64,000 bases of DNA from Sinorhizobium meliloti 4H41 (GTDB taxonomy: Bacteria; Pseudomonadota; Alphaproteobacteria; Rhizobiales; Rhizobiaceae): the NCBI RefSeq assembly GCF_000375585.1, contig NZ_AQWP01000001.1:248001-312000 (forward strand), written 5' to 3'. The position numbers and the translations under genes are program-made. Under the pieces are notes generated by a model. The model searched no databases. It was not told the DNA's origin and was given only the letters and a program-made list of their open reading frames with translations. Below are positions 1 through 7,923 of this stretch, piece after piece; the stretch's first letter is position 1, and each line of letters opens with the position of its first letter.

Positions 1-1004
1 TCGTTGGCCTCGATCGCCTTCAGCTCGTTGAAGCCGATCTGGTGGCCCGGTGCCACGCAGAAGGCTCCGTAGGGCGGATGCTCCGGTCCCGCCCAGATCG
101 TCCGGAAGCCGCGGCTCCTGATGTCGCCGCCGGCGGAGTAGACCCTGATCTCGTTCAGCCGCTCCTGGGTGAAGACGATGCTTCCCTTGGAGCCGTAAAT
201 CTCGAAATCGTGCTGCATCTTGCGGCCGGTCGCGATCCAGCTCGCTTCGAAGCTTCCGCTCGCGCCGCTCTCGAAACGGACGAAGGCCCTCGTGACGTCG
301 TCGACCTCGACCGTCCGGGTCTCTGTGGCGCCGCGCGTGACAGGGCGCTGCGGAACGTGGATGACGGTCTCTGCCAGTACGGACCGGATCGGCCCGACGA
401 GATGGCGCATGCAGGCGATCATGTGGCTGCCGATGTCGGCGAGCGCACCGCCGCCGCTGCGCGGGTCCAGCCGCCAACCCCACGGAACGCTCTCATCAGC
501 CATGAAATCTTCTGCATGAATGCCGCGAAACGACCGTATTTCGCCGATCTCGCCGCTTTCGATGATGTCCCTGGCGAGAAAAATGAGCGGGTTCTTGAGA
601 TAGTTGAAGCCGACCTGAGTGACGACGCCGGCCTTTTGCGCGGCGGCGACCATTTCGGCGCAGTCGGCGACCGTCGGCGCCAGCGGCTTTTCGCAATAGA
701 CGTGCTTGCCGTGGGCAATCGCAGCGAGCGCCATTTCCTTGTGCAGGAGGTTCGGCGTGGTGATGTCGATGATGTCGATCTCGGGATCGGTCAGAAGTTC
801 GCGCCAGTCGGCCGTCGCCTTGCGGAAGCCGAGTTGCCCGCGGGCCGCCTCCGCTCCCTCCTGCGTCACGTCCGCGACGGATACGAGATCGAGCTCGAAG
901 GGCAGGCCGAAGACTCGTGCCGCAATCGTGAACCCAAGGGCATGCGCCTTGCCCATGAAGCCCGTCCCGATCAGGCCAATGCCCAGCCTGCGCTTGCCGC
1001 TCAT
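1..1004 (-). CDS. iolY: Gfo/Idh/MocA-family NAD(P)-dependent oxidoreductase, probably IolY (3' end beyond window)
   Basis: Partial gene: 334 codons are in the window and the C-terminus lies beyond position 1. The N-terminus has a Rossmann motif GLIGTGFMGKAHA (residues about 8-20) and a YCEKPLA motif (about 100) that carries the conserved Lys of this family, followed by the usual alpha/beta C-terminal domain. The ATG at 1004 is preceded by GGGAGAA. In S. meliloti the oxidoreductase gene next to the glutamine amidotransferase/coaBC cluster is iolY, the first gene of an iolYRCDEB inositol operon, so iolR and the other iol genes would be expected left of the window. A near-match to the IolR operator lies 72 bp upstream. 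Family assignment is firm. The IolY name is from synteny. Confidence 0.82.
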   Translation of the reverse strand, partial: MSGKRRLGIGLIGTGFMGKAHALGFTIAARVFGLPFELDLVSVADVTQEGAEAARGQLGFRKATADWRELLTDPEIDIIDITTPNLLHKEMALAAIAHGKHVYCEKPLAPTVADCAEMVAAAQKAGVVTQVGFNYLKNPLIFLARDIIESGEIGEIRSFRGIHAEDFMADESVPWGWRLDPRSGGGALADIGSHMIACMRHLVGPIRSVLAETVIHVPQRPVTRGATETRTVEVDDVTRAFVRFESGASGSFEASWIATGRKMQHDFEIYGSKGSIVFTQERLNEIRVYSAGGDIRSRGFRTIWAGPEHPPYGAFCVAPGHQIGFNELKAIEAN

Positions 1005-1075
1005 CTCGTTTCTCCCGGGCCAAGCCCTGTCTGTGCTCGGCGAAATGAAATGAAATGCGCGCGAATTGTCAATAT

Positions 1076-1089
1076 GGAATATTTGTTCG
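1076..1089. promoter_or_regulatory. Candidate IolR operator (GGAA-N6-TTCG)
   Basis: The sequence is GGAATATTTGTTCG, one base from the GGAA-N6-TTCC motif reported for the RpiR-type repressor IolR of S. meliloti. It lies in the 251-bp gap between the divergent oxidoreductase and amidotransferase genes, in the AT-richer part where a promoter would be expected. This is a motif match only. Confidence 0.4.
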
Positions 1090-1255
1090 AAAATCCGGTC
1101 CCGCGTGCCTGATGGAACAGGGCGTGTCCGCCCGGTCCGCTATGCTTGGGGCAGAATGTGTTAACGCATTTTTACCATGTTGCGTTGAAACATCACTGGT
1201 GACGGTGGTGGACGAATCGCTTTCATATGGCGGGGCGAAATCGGAGTGATCGAGC

Positions 1256-2071
1256 ATGTGCCGTTGGGCAGCCTATCGCGGAGAGCCGCTTTATCTCGAA
1301 GAACTCGTGACGTCGCCCAAGCATTCCCTGATCGAGCAATCCCATTGCGCCGTCAGGGCGAAAACGGCGACCAATGGCGACGGCTTCGGAATAGCGTGGT
1401 ACGGCGACCGTCCTGAGCCGGGCCGCTACCGGGACATCCTGCCCGCCTGGTCGGATTGCAATCTCAAGAGCATTGCGAGGCAGATTCGCTCGCCGCTGTT
1501 CCTCGCCCATGTTCGCGCGGCCACCGGCGGCGGCACGCGCCGCGACAATTGCCATCCCTTCGTCTTCGGCCGCTGGTCCTTCATGCATAATGGACAGATC
1601 GGCGATTTCGAGCATTTGCGGCGGCCGATGGAGACCATGCTCGACAACGAGCTCTATTCGGCGCGCAGCGGCACGACGGATTCGGAGCTGCTCTTCCTGC
1701 TTGCCCTGCAGTTCGGTCTCGACCGTGATCCCCTCGGTGCCGTTGCCGAGGCGCTCGCCTTCGTCGAGCGGCTTGCCGAACGCCTGGGACGCCCGGCACT
1801 CGTGCGCTTCACGGCGGCCTTCTCCGACGGCCGCGATCTTTATGCGGTCCGCTATGCCACGGATTGGAAAGCTCCCACGCTCTATGCAGGCCCGATGGGG
1901 TCGAGCGGCGGCTATTGCCTCGTCTCCGAGCCGCTCAATGACGATGACAGCGCCTGGGTGGAGGTTCCGGACGGATCCGCGATCATCGTCGGTGAAAACG
2001 GCGTCGACGTTCGCCTTTTCGGGACGGCCGACGTGGCCATAGCGCCCACCTGCGGCCTGTCCTCAGGGTGA
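1256..2071 (+). CDS. Class II glutamine amidotransferase (YafJ/DUG3-like)
   Basis: 271 aa. The start MCRWAAYRGEP puts the nucleophile at Cys2 after Met removal, as in N-terminal nucleophile glutamine amidotransferases. Later motifs include HVRAATGG (about residue 87), the glutaminase-type FMHNGQIGDF (about 109) and SARSGTTDSEL (about 136). The domain hydrolyses glutamine or a gamma-glutamyl bond. No synthetase domain is attached, so the acceptor reaction is unknown. Related proteins include E. coli YafJ and eukaryotic Dug3, a gamma-glutamyl peptide hydrolase. The 3' end overlaps the convergent coaBC gene by 9 bp. Confidence 0.85.
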   Translation: MCRWAAYRGEPLYLEELVTSPKHSLIEQSHCAVRAKTATNGDGFGIAWYGDRPEPGRYRDILPAWSDCNLKSIARQIRSPLFLAHVRAATGGGTRRDNCHPFVFGRWSFMHNGQIGDFEHLRRPMETMLDNELYSARSGTTDSELLFLLALQFGLDRDPLGAVAEALAFVERLAERLGRPALVRFTAAFSDGRDLYAVRYATDWKAPTLYAGPMGSSGGYCLVSEPLNDDDSAWVEVPDGSAIIVGENGVDVRLFGTADVAIAPTCGLSSG

Positions 2072-3268
2072 AAGCTTCGCCGCGATCAGCGCTGCGAGCT
2101 TCGCCGCGACATCGTCCTTGCCCATTTCCGGCCATTCCTCGGTACCGTCACGGCCGATCAGCTTAACGCGATTGCGGTCGCCGCCCATGATGCCGGTTGC
2201 GGGCGAAACGTCGTTGGCCAGAATGTAATCGGCCCCCTTCTTCTGGAGCTTGGCGCGACCGTTCTCGGCGACGTTCTCGGTCTCGGCGGCAAAGCCGATC
2301 ACGAGCTTCGGCCGCGATGCGTGGTGGCCGACGGTCTTCAGGATATCGGGATTCTCTGCAAGCTGCAGCGGAGGAGGGGCCTCGCCCGGCCGCTTCTTGA
2401 TCTTGTTGCCGGCGGCCAATGCGACGCGCCAGTCGGCAACGGCTGCCACCATGACGGCCACGTCGGCCGGCAGCGCGGCCAGCACCGCATCGCGCATCTC
2501 CTCGGCGCGCTCGACCCGGACGACGCGGACGCCGGCGGGGTCCGCGAGCGTCACCGGCCCGGAAACGAGCGTGACCTCTGCGCCGAGCCGCGCCAGTGCG
2601 GCGGCGATCGCGTGGCCCTGCTTGCCGGACGAGCGGTTGGCGATATAGCGCACCGGATCGATCGGCTCGTGCGTCGGTCCGGATGTGACGATGGCCTTGC
2701 GACCGGCGAGCGGGCCTGCTTCGTTGAAAAATTCCTCGACCGCCGCGACGATCTCCAGAGCTTCGGCCATGCGGCCTTCCCCCGCCTCGCCGCTCTCGGC
2801 CATTTCGCCGGTGGCGGGTCCGACGAAGCGGACGCCGTCGCCGGCGAGCGTCGCTCGGTTGCGGTGCGTGGCCGGGTGCGACCACATCCTCGGGTTCATC
2901 GCGGGCGCGAGCAGCACCGGCCGGTCGGTCGCCAGGAGCACCGTCGAGGCGAGGTCGTCGGCGTGACCGTTCGCCATCTTTGCCATCAGGTCGGCCGTTG
3001 CCGGGGCCACGACCACGAGATCGCAATGCCGCGCCAGCCGGATGTGACCGACATCCTGCTCGTCCTCGCGCGAGAAAAGCTCCGTGAAAACGTGAGAGGC
3101 CGAAAGCGCGCCGACGGTCAGCGGCGTGATGAAACGCTGCGCCGCCGCCGTCATCACCGGGCGCACGTCGGCACCGCGCTCGCGCAGGCGGCGGATCAGG
3201 TCGAGGCTCTTATAAGCCGCGATGCCGCCGGCGATGATGAGAAGAATGCGCTTGCCCGACAGTGTCAT
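2063..3268 (-). CDS. coaBC: Bifunctional phosphopantothenoylcysteine decarboxylase / phosphopantothenate-cysteine ligase
   Basis: 401 aa from the ATG at 3268. The N-terminal flavoprotein domain (CoaC, about 1-190) starts SGKRILLIIAGGIAAYKS and has the PAMNPRMW motif of the substrate-clamp loop. The C-terminal ligase domain (CoaB, about 190-400) has TSGPTHEPIDPVRYIANRSSG and KIKK. Together they turn 4'-phosphopantothenate into 4'-phosphopantetheine in coenzyme A synthesis, in the cytoplasm. An in-frame upstream start 21 codons earlier would add unrelated residues and has no better ribosome binding site, so the shorter start is preferred. Convergent with the amidotransferase gene and divergent from the Rrf2 gene. 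Confidence 0.95.
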   Translation of the reverse strand: MTLSGKRILLIIAGGIAAYKSLDLIRRLRERGADVRPVMTAAAQRFITPLTVGALSASHVFTELFSREDEQDVGHIRLARHCDLVVVAPATADLMAKMANGHADDLASTVLLATDRPVLLAPAMNPRMWSHPATHRNRATLAGDGVRFVGPATGEMAESGEAGEGRMAEALEIVAAVEEFFNEAGPLAGRKAIVTSGPTHEPIDPVRYIANRSSGKQGHAIAAALARLGAEVTLVSGPVTLADPAGVRVVRVERAEEMRDAVLAALPADVAVMVAAVADWRVALAAGNKIKKRPGEAPPPLQLAENPDILKTVGHHASRPKLVIGFAAETENVAENGRAKLQKKGADYILANDVSPATGIMGGDRNRVKLIGRDGTEEWPEMGKDDVAAKLAALIAAKLSP

Positions 3269-3392
3269 TCCGCTTCGGCTCCAGCCGCTCCCGTTCGTTT
3301 CCGGCGACCCTACTCGACCGACTTGCCGCACGCAATTGCGCGCCTGATTTCGAGTGCAGGCCGAATTTGACGCTTGACTTTCCGCGTTTCAC

Positions 3393-3409
3393 GTAACAGT
3401 TTGAGTTAC
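3393..3409. promoter_or_regulatory. Operator-like inverted repeat GTAAC-N7-GTTAC directly before the Rrf2 start codon
   Basis: GTAACAGTTTGAGTTAC is a perfect 5-bp inverted repeat with a 7-bp spacer. Its last base touches the ATG at 3410. A TTGACT at 3374-3379 would serve as a -35, placing the repeat over the -10 and start of transcription. This fits autorepression by the Rrf2 protein, whose family often binds such dyads. It has not been shown here. Confidence 0.5.
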
Positions 3410-3868
3410 ATGAAGCGCGATAGCCGACTTTCCATTACTTTGCATGCGCTCCTCCACATGGCGGAGCGTGAAACCATCACCTCGGAGGAGTTGGCAGCCT
3501 GCCTCTCCACCAATCCCGTCGTGGTCCGACGCACCATGGCGGGTTTGCGGGAAGCGGGTCTCGTCCGCTCCGAAAAGGGGCATGGCGGAGGCTGGTCGCT
3601 CGTGCGCGATCTCGCAACCATCAGCCTTGCGGACGTGCATGCCGCGCTCGGTGAACCGGCCGTGTTTGCGATCGGCAACCGAACCGAGGCTCCCGGCTGT
3701 GTTGTGGAGCAGGCGGTCAATGCCGCGATGGACGGAGCGCTCCGGGATGCCGAGGCGCTTCTCATGCAGCGATTGGAACGAATAAGCCTCGCAGATCTTT
3801 CAAACGATTTCCAGCGACGAATGGCGATCCGTCGCCAGCAGATGAAGGAGCAGAACCATGGCGGTTGA
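3410..3868 (+). CDS. Rrf2-family transcriptional regulator
   Basis: 152 aa. The winged helix-turn-helix covers roughly residues 8-65 and ends in the wing sequence RSEKGHGGGWSLVRD typical of Rrf2 proteins. Only two Cys are present (about 31 and 97), so the three-Cys Fe-S ligand set of IscR, NsrR or RirA is missing. It is more like the YwnA-type subgroup that senses by other means. An upstream TTG in frame at 3374 would add 12 residues without a ribosome binding site; the ATG at 3410 is preferred. The gene overlaps the next one by 11 bp, so it very likely controls the adjacent flavoprotein gene and itself. Confidence 0.88.
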   Translation: MKRDSRLSITLHALLHMAERETITSEELAACLSTNPVVVRRTMAGLREAGLVRSEKGHGGGWSLVRDLATISLADVHAALGEPAVFAIGNRTEAPGCVVEQAVNAAMDGALRDAEALLMQRLERISLADLSNDFQRRMAIRRQQMKEQNHGG

Positions 3869-4763
3869 TGTGATGCCGGTAGACGTGGCGATCGTGGGTG
3901 GAAGCTATGCAGGGCTGTCGGCGGCATTGCAATTGGCCAGAGCCAGACGCTCCGTGGTCGTCGTCGATGCGGGCGCGCGCAGGAACCGCTTTGCCGAATC
4001 GTCGCATGGGTTCCTCAGCCGGGACGGCGAGGCGCCTGCGACGATCGCGGCGCACGGCCGGGAACAGTTGATGGCCTATCCCAATGTGCGTTTCGTCGAA
4101 GGAACGGCCGATACGGCGCGCCGCGACGGCGCCAATCTGGTCGTCTCGGTGCAGGGCGAAAAGATCGCGGCGCGGCGGCTGATCCTGGCAACGGGCGTCG
4201 TCGATGAGCTGCCGTCGATACCGGGGCTTCAGGAACGCTGGGGCCGCGCCGTCTTTCATTGCCCCTATTGCCATGGTTATGAGCTCGGGCAGGGCCGCAT
4301 CGGCGTTCTCGCAACCGGTGAGTCCAGTTTTCACCAGGCCATGATGCTGCCGGACTGGGGGCCGACCACCCTTTTCGCCAATGGAGCGTTCGAGCCCGAT
4401 GCCGCTCAGGCCGCCATGCTGGAAGCGCGCGGTGTGGAGATCGAAAGGGAGAGGGTCGTCGCCGTCGACGGAGCGAAGGCGAGCGTGGTTCTCGATGGCG
4501 GCCGGACCGTTTCTCTCGAAGGCCTGTTCGTCGCGTCGCGTACCCGCATGGCGAGCGATCTGCCTGCAGCGCTCGGCTGCGAATTCGAGGACGGGCCGCT
4601 CGGACCCTATATCCGGACGAACGAGGCAAAGGAGACGAGCGTCGAGCGCATCTATGCCTGTGGCGATGCCGCGCGGGGCGCGGGCTCGGTCTCGCATGCG
4701 GTCGGCGATGGCGTCACGGCAGCCGTGGCCGCGCATAAGTCACTGATTTTCGACGTACATTGA
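3858..4763 (+). CDS. NAD(P)/FAD-dependent oxidoreductase, thioredoxin reductase-like
   Basis: 301 aa, the usual size for small thioredoxin-reductase-type flavoproteins. FAD binding is indicated by VAIVGGSYAGLSAA (about 9-22) and by YACGDAARGAGSVSHAVGDG near the end. ATGVVDELPSIPG (about 111-123) is the mid-protein linker. A CPYC pair at about 135-138 could be the redox-active disulfide. The ATG at 3858 follows GAAGGAGCAGAACC inside the end of the Rrf2 gene. Its partner (thioredoxin-like protein or small disulfide) is not encoded nearby. Translational coupling to the Rrf2 regulator suggests a redox or electrophile response. Confidence 0.86.
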   Translation: MAVDVMPVDVAIVGGSYAGLSAALQLARARRSVVVVDAGARRNRFAESSHGFLSRDGEAPATIAAHGREQLMAYPNVRFVEGTADTARRDGANLVVSVQGEKIAARRLILATGVVDELPSIPGLQERWGRAVFHCPYCHGYELGQGRIGVLATGESSFHQAMMLPDWGPTTLFANGAFEPDAAQAAMLEARGVEIERERVVAVDGAKASVVLDGGRTVSLEGLFVASRTRMASDLPAALGCEFEDGPLGPYIRTNEAKETSVERIYACGDAARGAGSVSHAVGDGVTAAVAAHKSLIFDVH

Positions 4764-4767
4764 GCCT

Positions 4768-5475
4768 TCATTCCGCCGTTTGATGAGCGCCGGCGGCGAG
4801 GAGGAGGCGCTCGATCCGCCGGAACCCTCGCCTTTTAGCATGGGCGAGGGGCGTAACGCCTTCGCCGTCCGCCAGATCGACATCCGCACCGGCCTCGATC
4901 AGCAGCCTGACGATGTCCGTATGGCTGTCGCCTCCGTTGCCGAGGATGATCGCCTCGAGGAGCGCCGTCCAGCCGAGGCGGTTTACATGGTCGACGGCAA
5001 CCCCGGCATCGATCAGTGTCTTCACGGTTTCGACATGGCCGCGCTCGGCGGCTGGAATGAGGGCGGTGCCGCCGTAGCGGTTGGTGCTTTTGAGATCGGC
5101 GCCATGCGCGAGCGTCATCTTCAATATTTCGAGATGGCCGCGCGCGCCGGCATAGAGATAAGGGCTGTCCTCGATGCGGTCCTTGGCATTGACGTCGGCA
5201 CCGGCCGCGATGAGAGCCCTTGCGGCCTCGATATTGTTCTCATGCGTGGCGATGAGCAGGGCCGTCGCGCCTGTTTCGTCGCGCGCATCCACGTGTGCGC
5301 CGCGCTCTACGAGAGCGCTGATTTCGGCGGCATTGCCCAGCCGGGCGGCCGTGAGGAGTTCTTTATCCAGCATGGCGGCCTTCGCGACCCCTGTTAGACT
5401 GAAAAGAGTGACGAGAGCGATGACGGCGTAGCGCAGCAGGCCTCGTGCAGCCGATCTCTGAAGCGGGATGAACAT
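4768..5475 (-). CDS. Exported ankyrin-repeat protein
   Basis: 235 aa. The N-terminus is basic, then hydrophobic (about 14-32, YAVIALVTLFSLTGVAKA), ending in an AKA-A signal peptidase I site, so export to the periplasm is likely. From about residue 37 there are about five ankyrin repeats, with GATALLIATHENN, GGTALIPAAERGH, GWTALLEAI and GVTPLAHAKRRG as repeat cores. The ATG lies two bases after the stop of the SDR gene upstream, which implies one transcript. Small periplasmic ankyrin proteins of this kind (AnkB type) have been tied to oxidative-stress protection in other bacteria; the partner here is unknown. Confidence 0.85.
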   Translation of the reverse strand: MFIPLQRSAARGLLRYAVIALVTLFSLTGVAKAAMLDKELLTAARLGNAAEISALVERGAHVDARDETGATALLIATHENNIEAARALIAAGADVNAKDRIEDSPYLYAGARGHLEILKMTLAHGADLKSTNRYGGTALIPAAERGHVETVKTLIDAGVAVDHVNRLGWTALLEAIILGNGGDSHTDIVRLLIEAGADVDLADGEGVTPLAHAKRRGFRRIERLLLAAGAHQTAE

Positions 5476-5477
5476 GG

Positions 5478-6257
5478 TCAGAGCATCGAACGGCTGAGCC
5501 CGCCGTCGACGGGCAGCGCAATCCCGGTGATGTAGGCGGCCTGCCGGCTTGCGAGAAAGGCTGCGGCGGCACCGAACTCGGCCGGCGTCCCATAGCGCCC
5601 GAGCGGAATTTCCGACTGGCTGCGCACTGCAACGGTTTCGACGCTGACGCCCTCGGCCTCCGCATCCTTGCGATCGAAGCTCAGGGTCCGGTCCGTCGCA
5701 AGCCGGCCGGGCAGGAGCATGTTGACGGTCACCCCGTCGGCTGCCACCTCGCTGGCGAGCGTCTTCATCCAGCCGGCAAGCGCGCTGCGCAACGCATTGG
5801 ACGCCGTCAGGCCGGGGATCGGCTCGCGGATGCTGGTGGAGGCGACGGCAACGATGCGGCCGAAGCGGTGCTCCCGCATCGACGGCAGCAGGCGGCGCGA
5901 AATGCGCATGCCGGAAAGCACCATCGCTTCGAACTGGGCCCGCCAGAAGCCGGGATCGATGTCGGCAGCATTCGTCGGCGGCGGACCGCCACCGTTCAGC
6001 ACGAGAATATCGATCTGTCCGAATGTAGCGGCGAGCCGGTCGAGGAAGGGGTCGACGACTTCAGGCTTTGCCAGGTCCAGCGAAAAGCCGGCAGCATTCG
6101 GGCCGATTTCAGCTGCGGCCTTCGCTGCGGTTTCTCCGTTCCGGCCGGTCAGCGCGACCGCAACGCCTTCCCCGGCAAGCGCTTCGGCGATACCGCGCCC
6201 GAGCCCCTTGCTGCCACCGAGAACGAGCGCCTTTTTGCCGCTAATGCCGAGATCCAT
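5478..6257 (-). CDS. SDR-fold protein lacking the YxxxK catalytic pair
   Basis: 259 aa from the ATG at 6257, which follows a strong AGGAGGAAGGAAT. The nucleotide-binding motif GGSKGLGRG (about 13-21) and NGGGPP at the NNAG position are clear. Ser of VASTSIREPIP is in the catalytic-serine position, but the segment where YxxxK belongs reads LTASNALR, so Tyr and Lys are Leu and Asn. This is seen in a divergent 3-oxoacyl-ACP-reductase-like branch. It probably binds NAD(P) but may not be a standard reductase. It is followed by the ankyrin gene in the same transcript. Confidence 0.85.
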   Translation of the reverse strand: MDLGISGKKALVLGGSKGLGRGIAEALAGEGVAVALTGRNGETAAKAAAEIGPNAAGFSLDLAKPEVVDPFLDRLAATFGQIDILVLNGGGPPPTNAADIDPGFWRAQFEAMVLSGMRISRRLLPSMREHRFGRIVAVASTSIREPIPGLTASNALRSALAGWMKTLASEVAADGVTVNMLLPGRLATDRTLSFDRKDAEAEGVSVETVAVRSQSEIPLGRYGTPAEFGAAAAFLASRQAAYITGIALPVDGGLSRSML

Positions 6258-6344
6258 ATTCCTTCCTCCTGCTTTGATCGGTGGCAACGCCTGGCTGCCT
6301 GGCACTTCTGCCCGGCCGGCTGGCAGGGAGGCCCGCCGCTCCGT

Positions 6345-7919
6345 TCACGCAAGCTGCCAGGCGATGTAGACGAGCGTCGCCGCGATAAGCCATAGCGCGA
6401 TACGGCCGGAGCGCGTATGGCGCGCCTCGGCTCTGCCGATCGCTTCCGCGGTCTCCGGATCGAAGCGCAGGCCGTTCTCGCTGATTGCCATGATTTCCGC
6501 CGAGAACCGCTCGGTCCGGGCTGCGATCTCCGGCAGCGCTTCGGCAACCCGCAGCGCCGCATGAACGCCGTCGCGCAGGTCGGCGACGATGCGTTTCGGC
6601 CCGAGATTGTCCCTTATCCACTTGCCGACCACCGGTTCGGACGCCTTCCACATGTTGAAGCGCGGATTGAGCGTTCGGGCGACGCCCTCGACGACGACCA
6701 TCGTCTTCTGCAGCATCACCAGTTCGGGGCGGGTCTGCATATCGAAAAGTTCGGTGACCTCGAACAGCAGCGTCAGCAGCTTCGCCATCGAGATCGTCTC
6801 GGCCGGCTGGCCGTGGATCGGCTCGCCGATGGCGCGGATCGCCTGGGCGAAGCTTGCGGCGTCGTGGTGCGAGGGAACGTAACCGGCCTCGAAATGCACA
6901 TCCGCGACGCGTTGATAATCGCGCATGATGAAGCCGTAGAGGATCTCGGCCAGGAAGCGCCGTTCCTTCCGGCCGAGGCGGCCGACGATCCCCATGTCGA
7001 CGGCGACGATATGGCCCGCATCGTCGACGAAGAGGTTGCCCTGGTGCATGTCCGCGTGGAAAAAGCCGTCCCGGAGCGTATGGCGCAGAAAGGACTGGAT
7101 CAGCGTTTCGGCCAGGTGGTTCAGGTCATGACCGGCCCGTTTCAGCCCTTCGATGTCCGACATCTTGACGCCGTCGATCCATTCCATCGTCACGACGTCG
7201 CGGCCGGTGCGCTCCCAATCGACCCTGGGCACGCGAAAGCCGGAATCCTCCCTGGTGTTCTCGCCAAGTTCGGAAAGCGCCGCGGCCTCGAGTCTCAGAT
7301 CCATTTCGACCTTGGTCGTCTGCTCCAGCGTCTTCGTCACCTCGACCGGCCTCAGGCGGCGCGTATAGGGCAGGAATCGCTCCTGCATGCGCGATACCAG
7401 ATACATGGCCTCGATGTCGGCCACAAAGCGTTGGCGCACGCCCGGGCGGATGACCTTGACGGCCACCCTTTCGCGTCTGCCGTCGCGCATGACCACGGCG
7501 GGATGAACCTGGGCGATCGATGCGGCTGCGATCGGCTCGGAGAATTCGACGAAGAGCTCGCCCACGGGGCGCCCGAGAGACGCCTCTATCGCGGTCCTGG
7601 ACGCGCTCTCGGGAAAAGTCGCCATGCGGTCCTGGAGCAGCGAGAGGTCGGCGGCAAGTTCGGCGCCGACCACGTCCGGGCGGGTCGCGAGAAACTGGCC
7701 GATCTTGACATAGGAAGGGCCGAGCCGTTCCACCGCCCGGGCGAGGCGGCCGCTGCGCGCACCGAACCGGGCTTCGCGGCTGGCGAGCAGGCCGGCGAGC
7801 TTCTGCACGAATCGTGCGAGCGGGGGCAGGTGTTCGGAGGGGACCGCGGCAAACGCATTCTCGCGCGCAAGGACCCAGCCGATCCGTATGAGACGGAAAT
7901 ATGCTCCGGGAGTGCTCAT
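6345..7919 (-). CDS. ubiB: UbiB-type atypical kinase for ubiquinone biosynthesis
   Basis: 524 aa from the ATG at 7919, four bases after the ubiE stop. The ABC1/ADCK kinase-like fold is shown by the N-terminal KxGQ motif (SYVKIGQFLATRPD, about 97-110), the Ala-rich nucleotide loop AAASIAQVH, VAVKVIRP, HADMHQGNLFV and DMGIVGRL. The C-terminal end has a hydrophobic segment (IALWLIAATLVYIAWQLA) that would anchor it in the inner membrane. UbiB proteins are ATPases needed for coenzyme Q assembly and lipid handling. An upstream in-frame start would run into ubiE and has no support. Confidence 0.95.
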   Translation of the reverse strand: MSTPGAYFRLIRIGWVLARENAFAAVPSEHLPPLARFVQKLAGLLASREARFGARSGRLARAVERLGPSYVKIGQFLATRPDVVGAELAADLSLLQDRMATFPESASRTAIEASLGRPVGELFVEFSEPIAAASIAQVHPAVVMRDGRRERVAVKVIRPGVRQRFVADIEAMYLVSRMQERFLPYTRRLRPVEVTKTLEQTTKVEMDLRLEAAALSELGENTREDSGFRVPRVDWERTGRDVVTMEWIDGVKMSDIEGLKRAGHDLNHLAETLIQSFLRHTLRDGFFHADMHQGNLFVDDAGHIVAVDMGIVGRLGRKERRFLAEILYGFIMRDYQRVADVHFEAGYVPSHHDAASFAQAIRAIGEPIHGQPAETISMAKLLTLLFEVTELFDMQTRPELVMLQKTMVVVEGVARTLNPRFNMWKASEPVVGKWIRDNLGPKRIVADLRDGVHAALRVAEALPEIAARTERFSAEIMAISENGLRFDPETAEAIGRAEARHTRSGRIALWLIAATLVYIAWQLA

Positions 7920-7923
7920 GCGC

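Noticed and set aside
42-1112. Plus-strand open frame of 356 codons at the left edge
   Set aside because: It is the complement of the oxidoreductase gene, which has clear Rossmann and EKP motifs. The plus-strand product resembles nothing and has no ribosome binding site.
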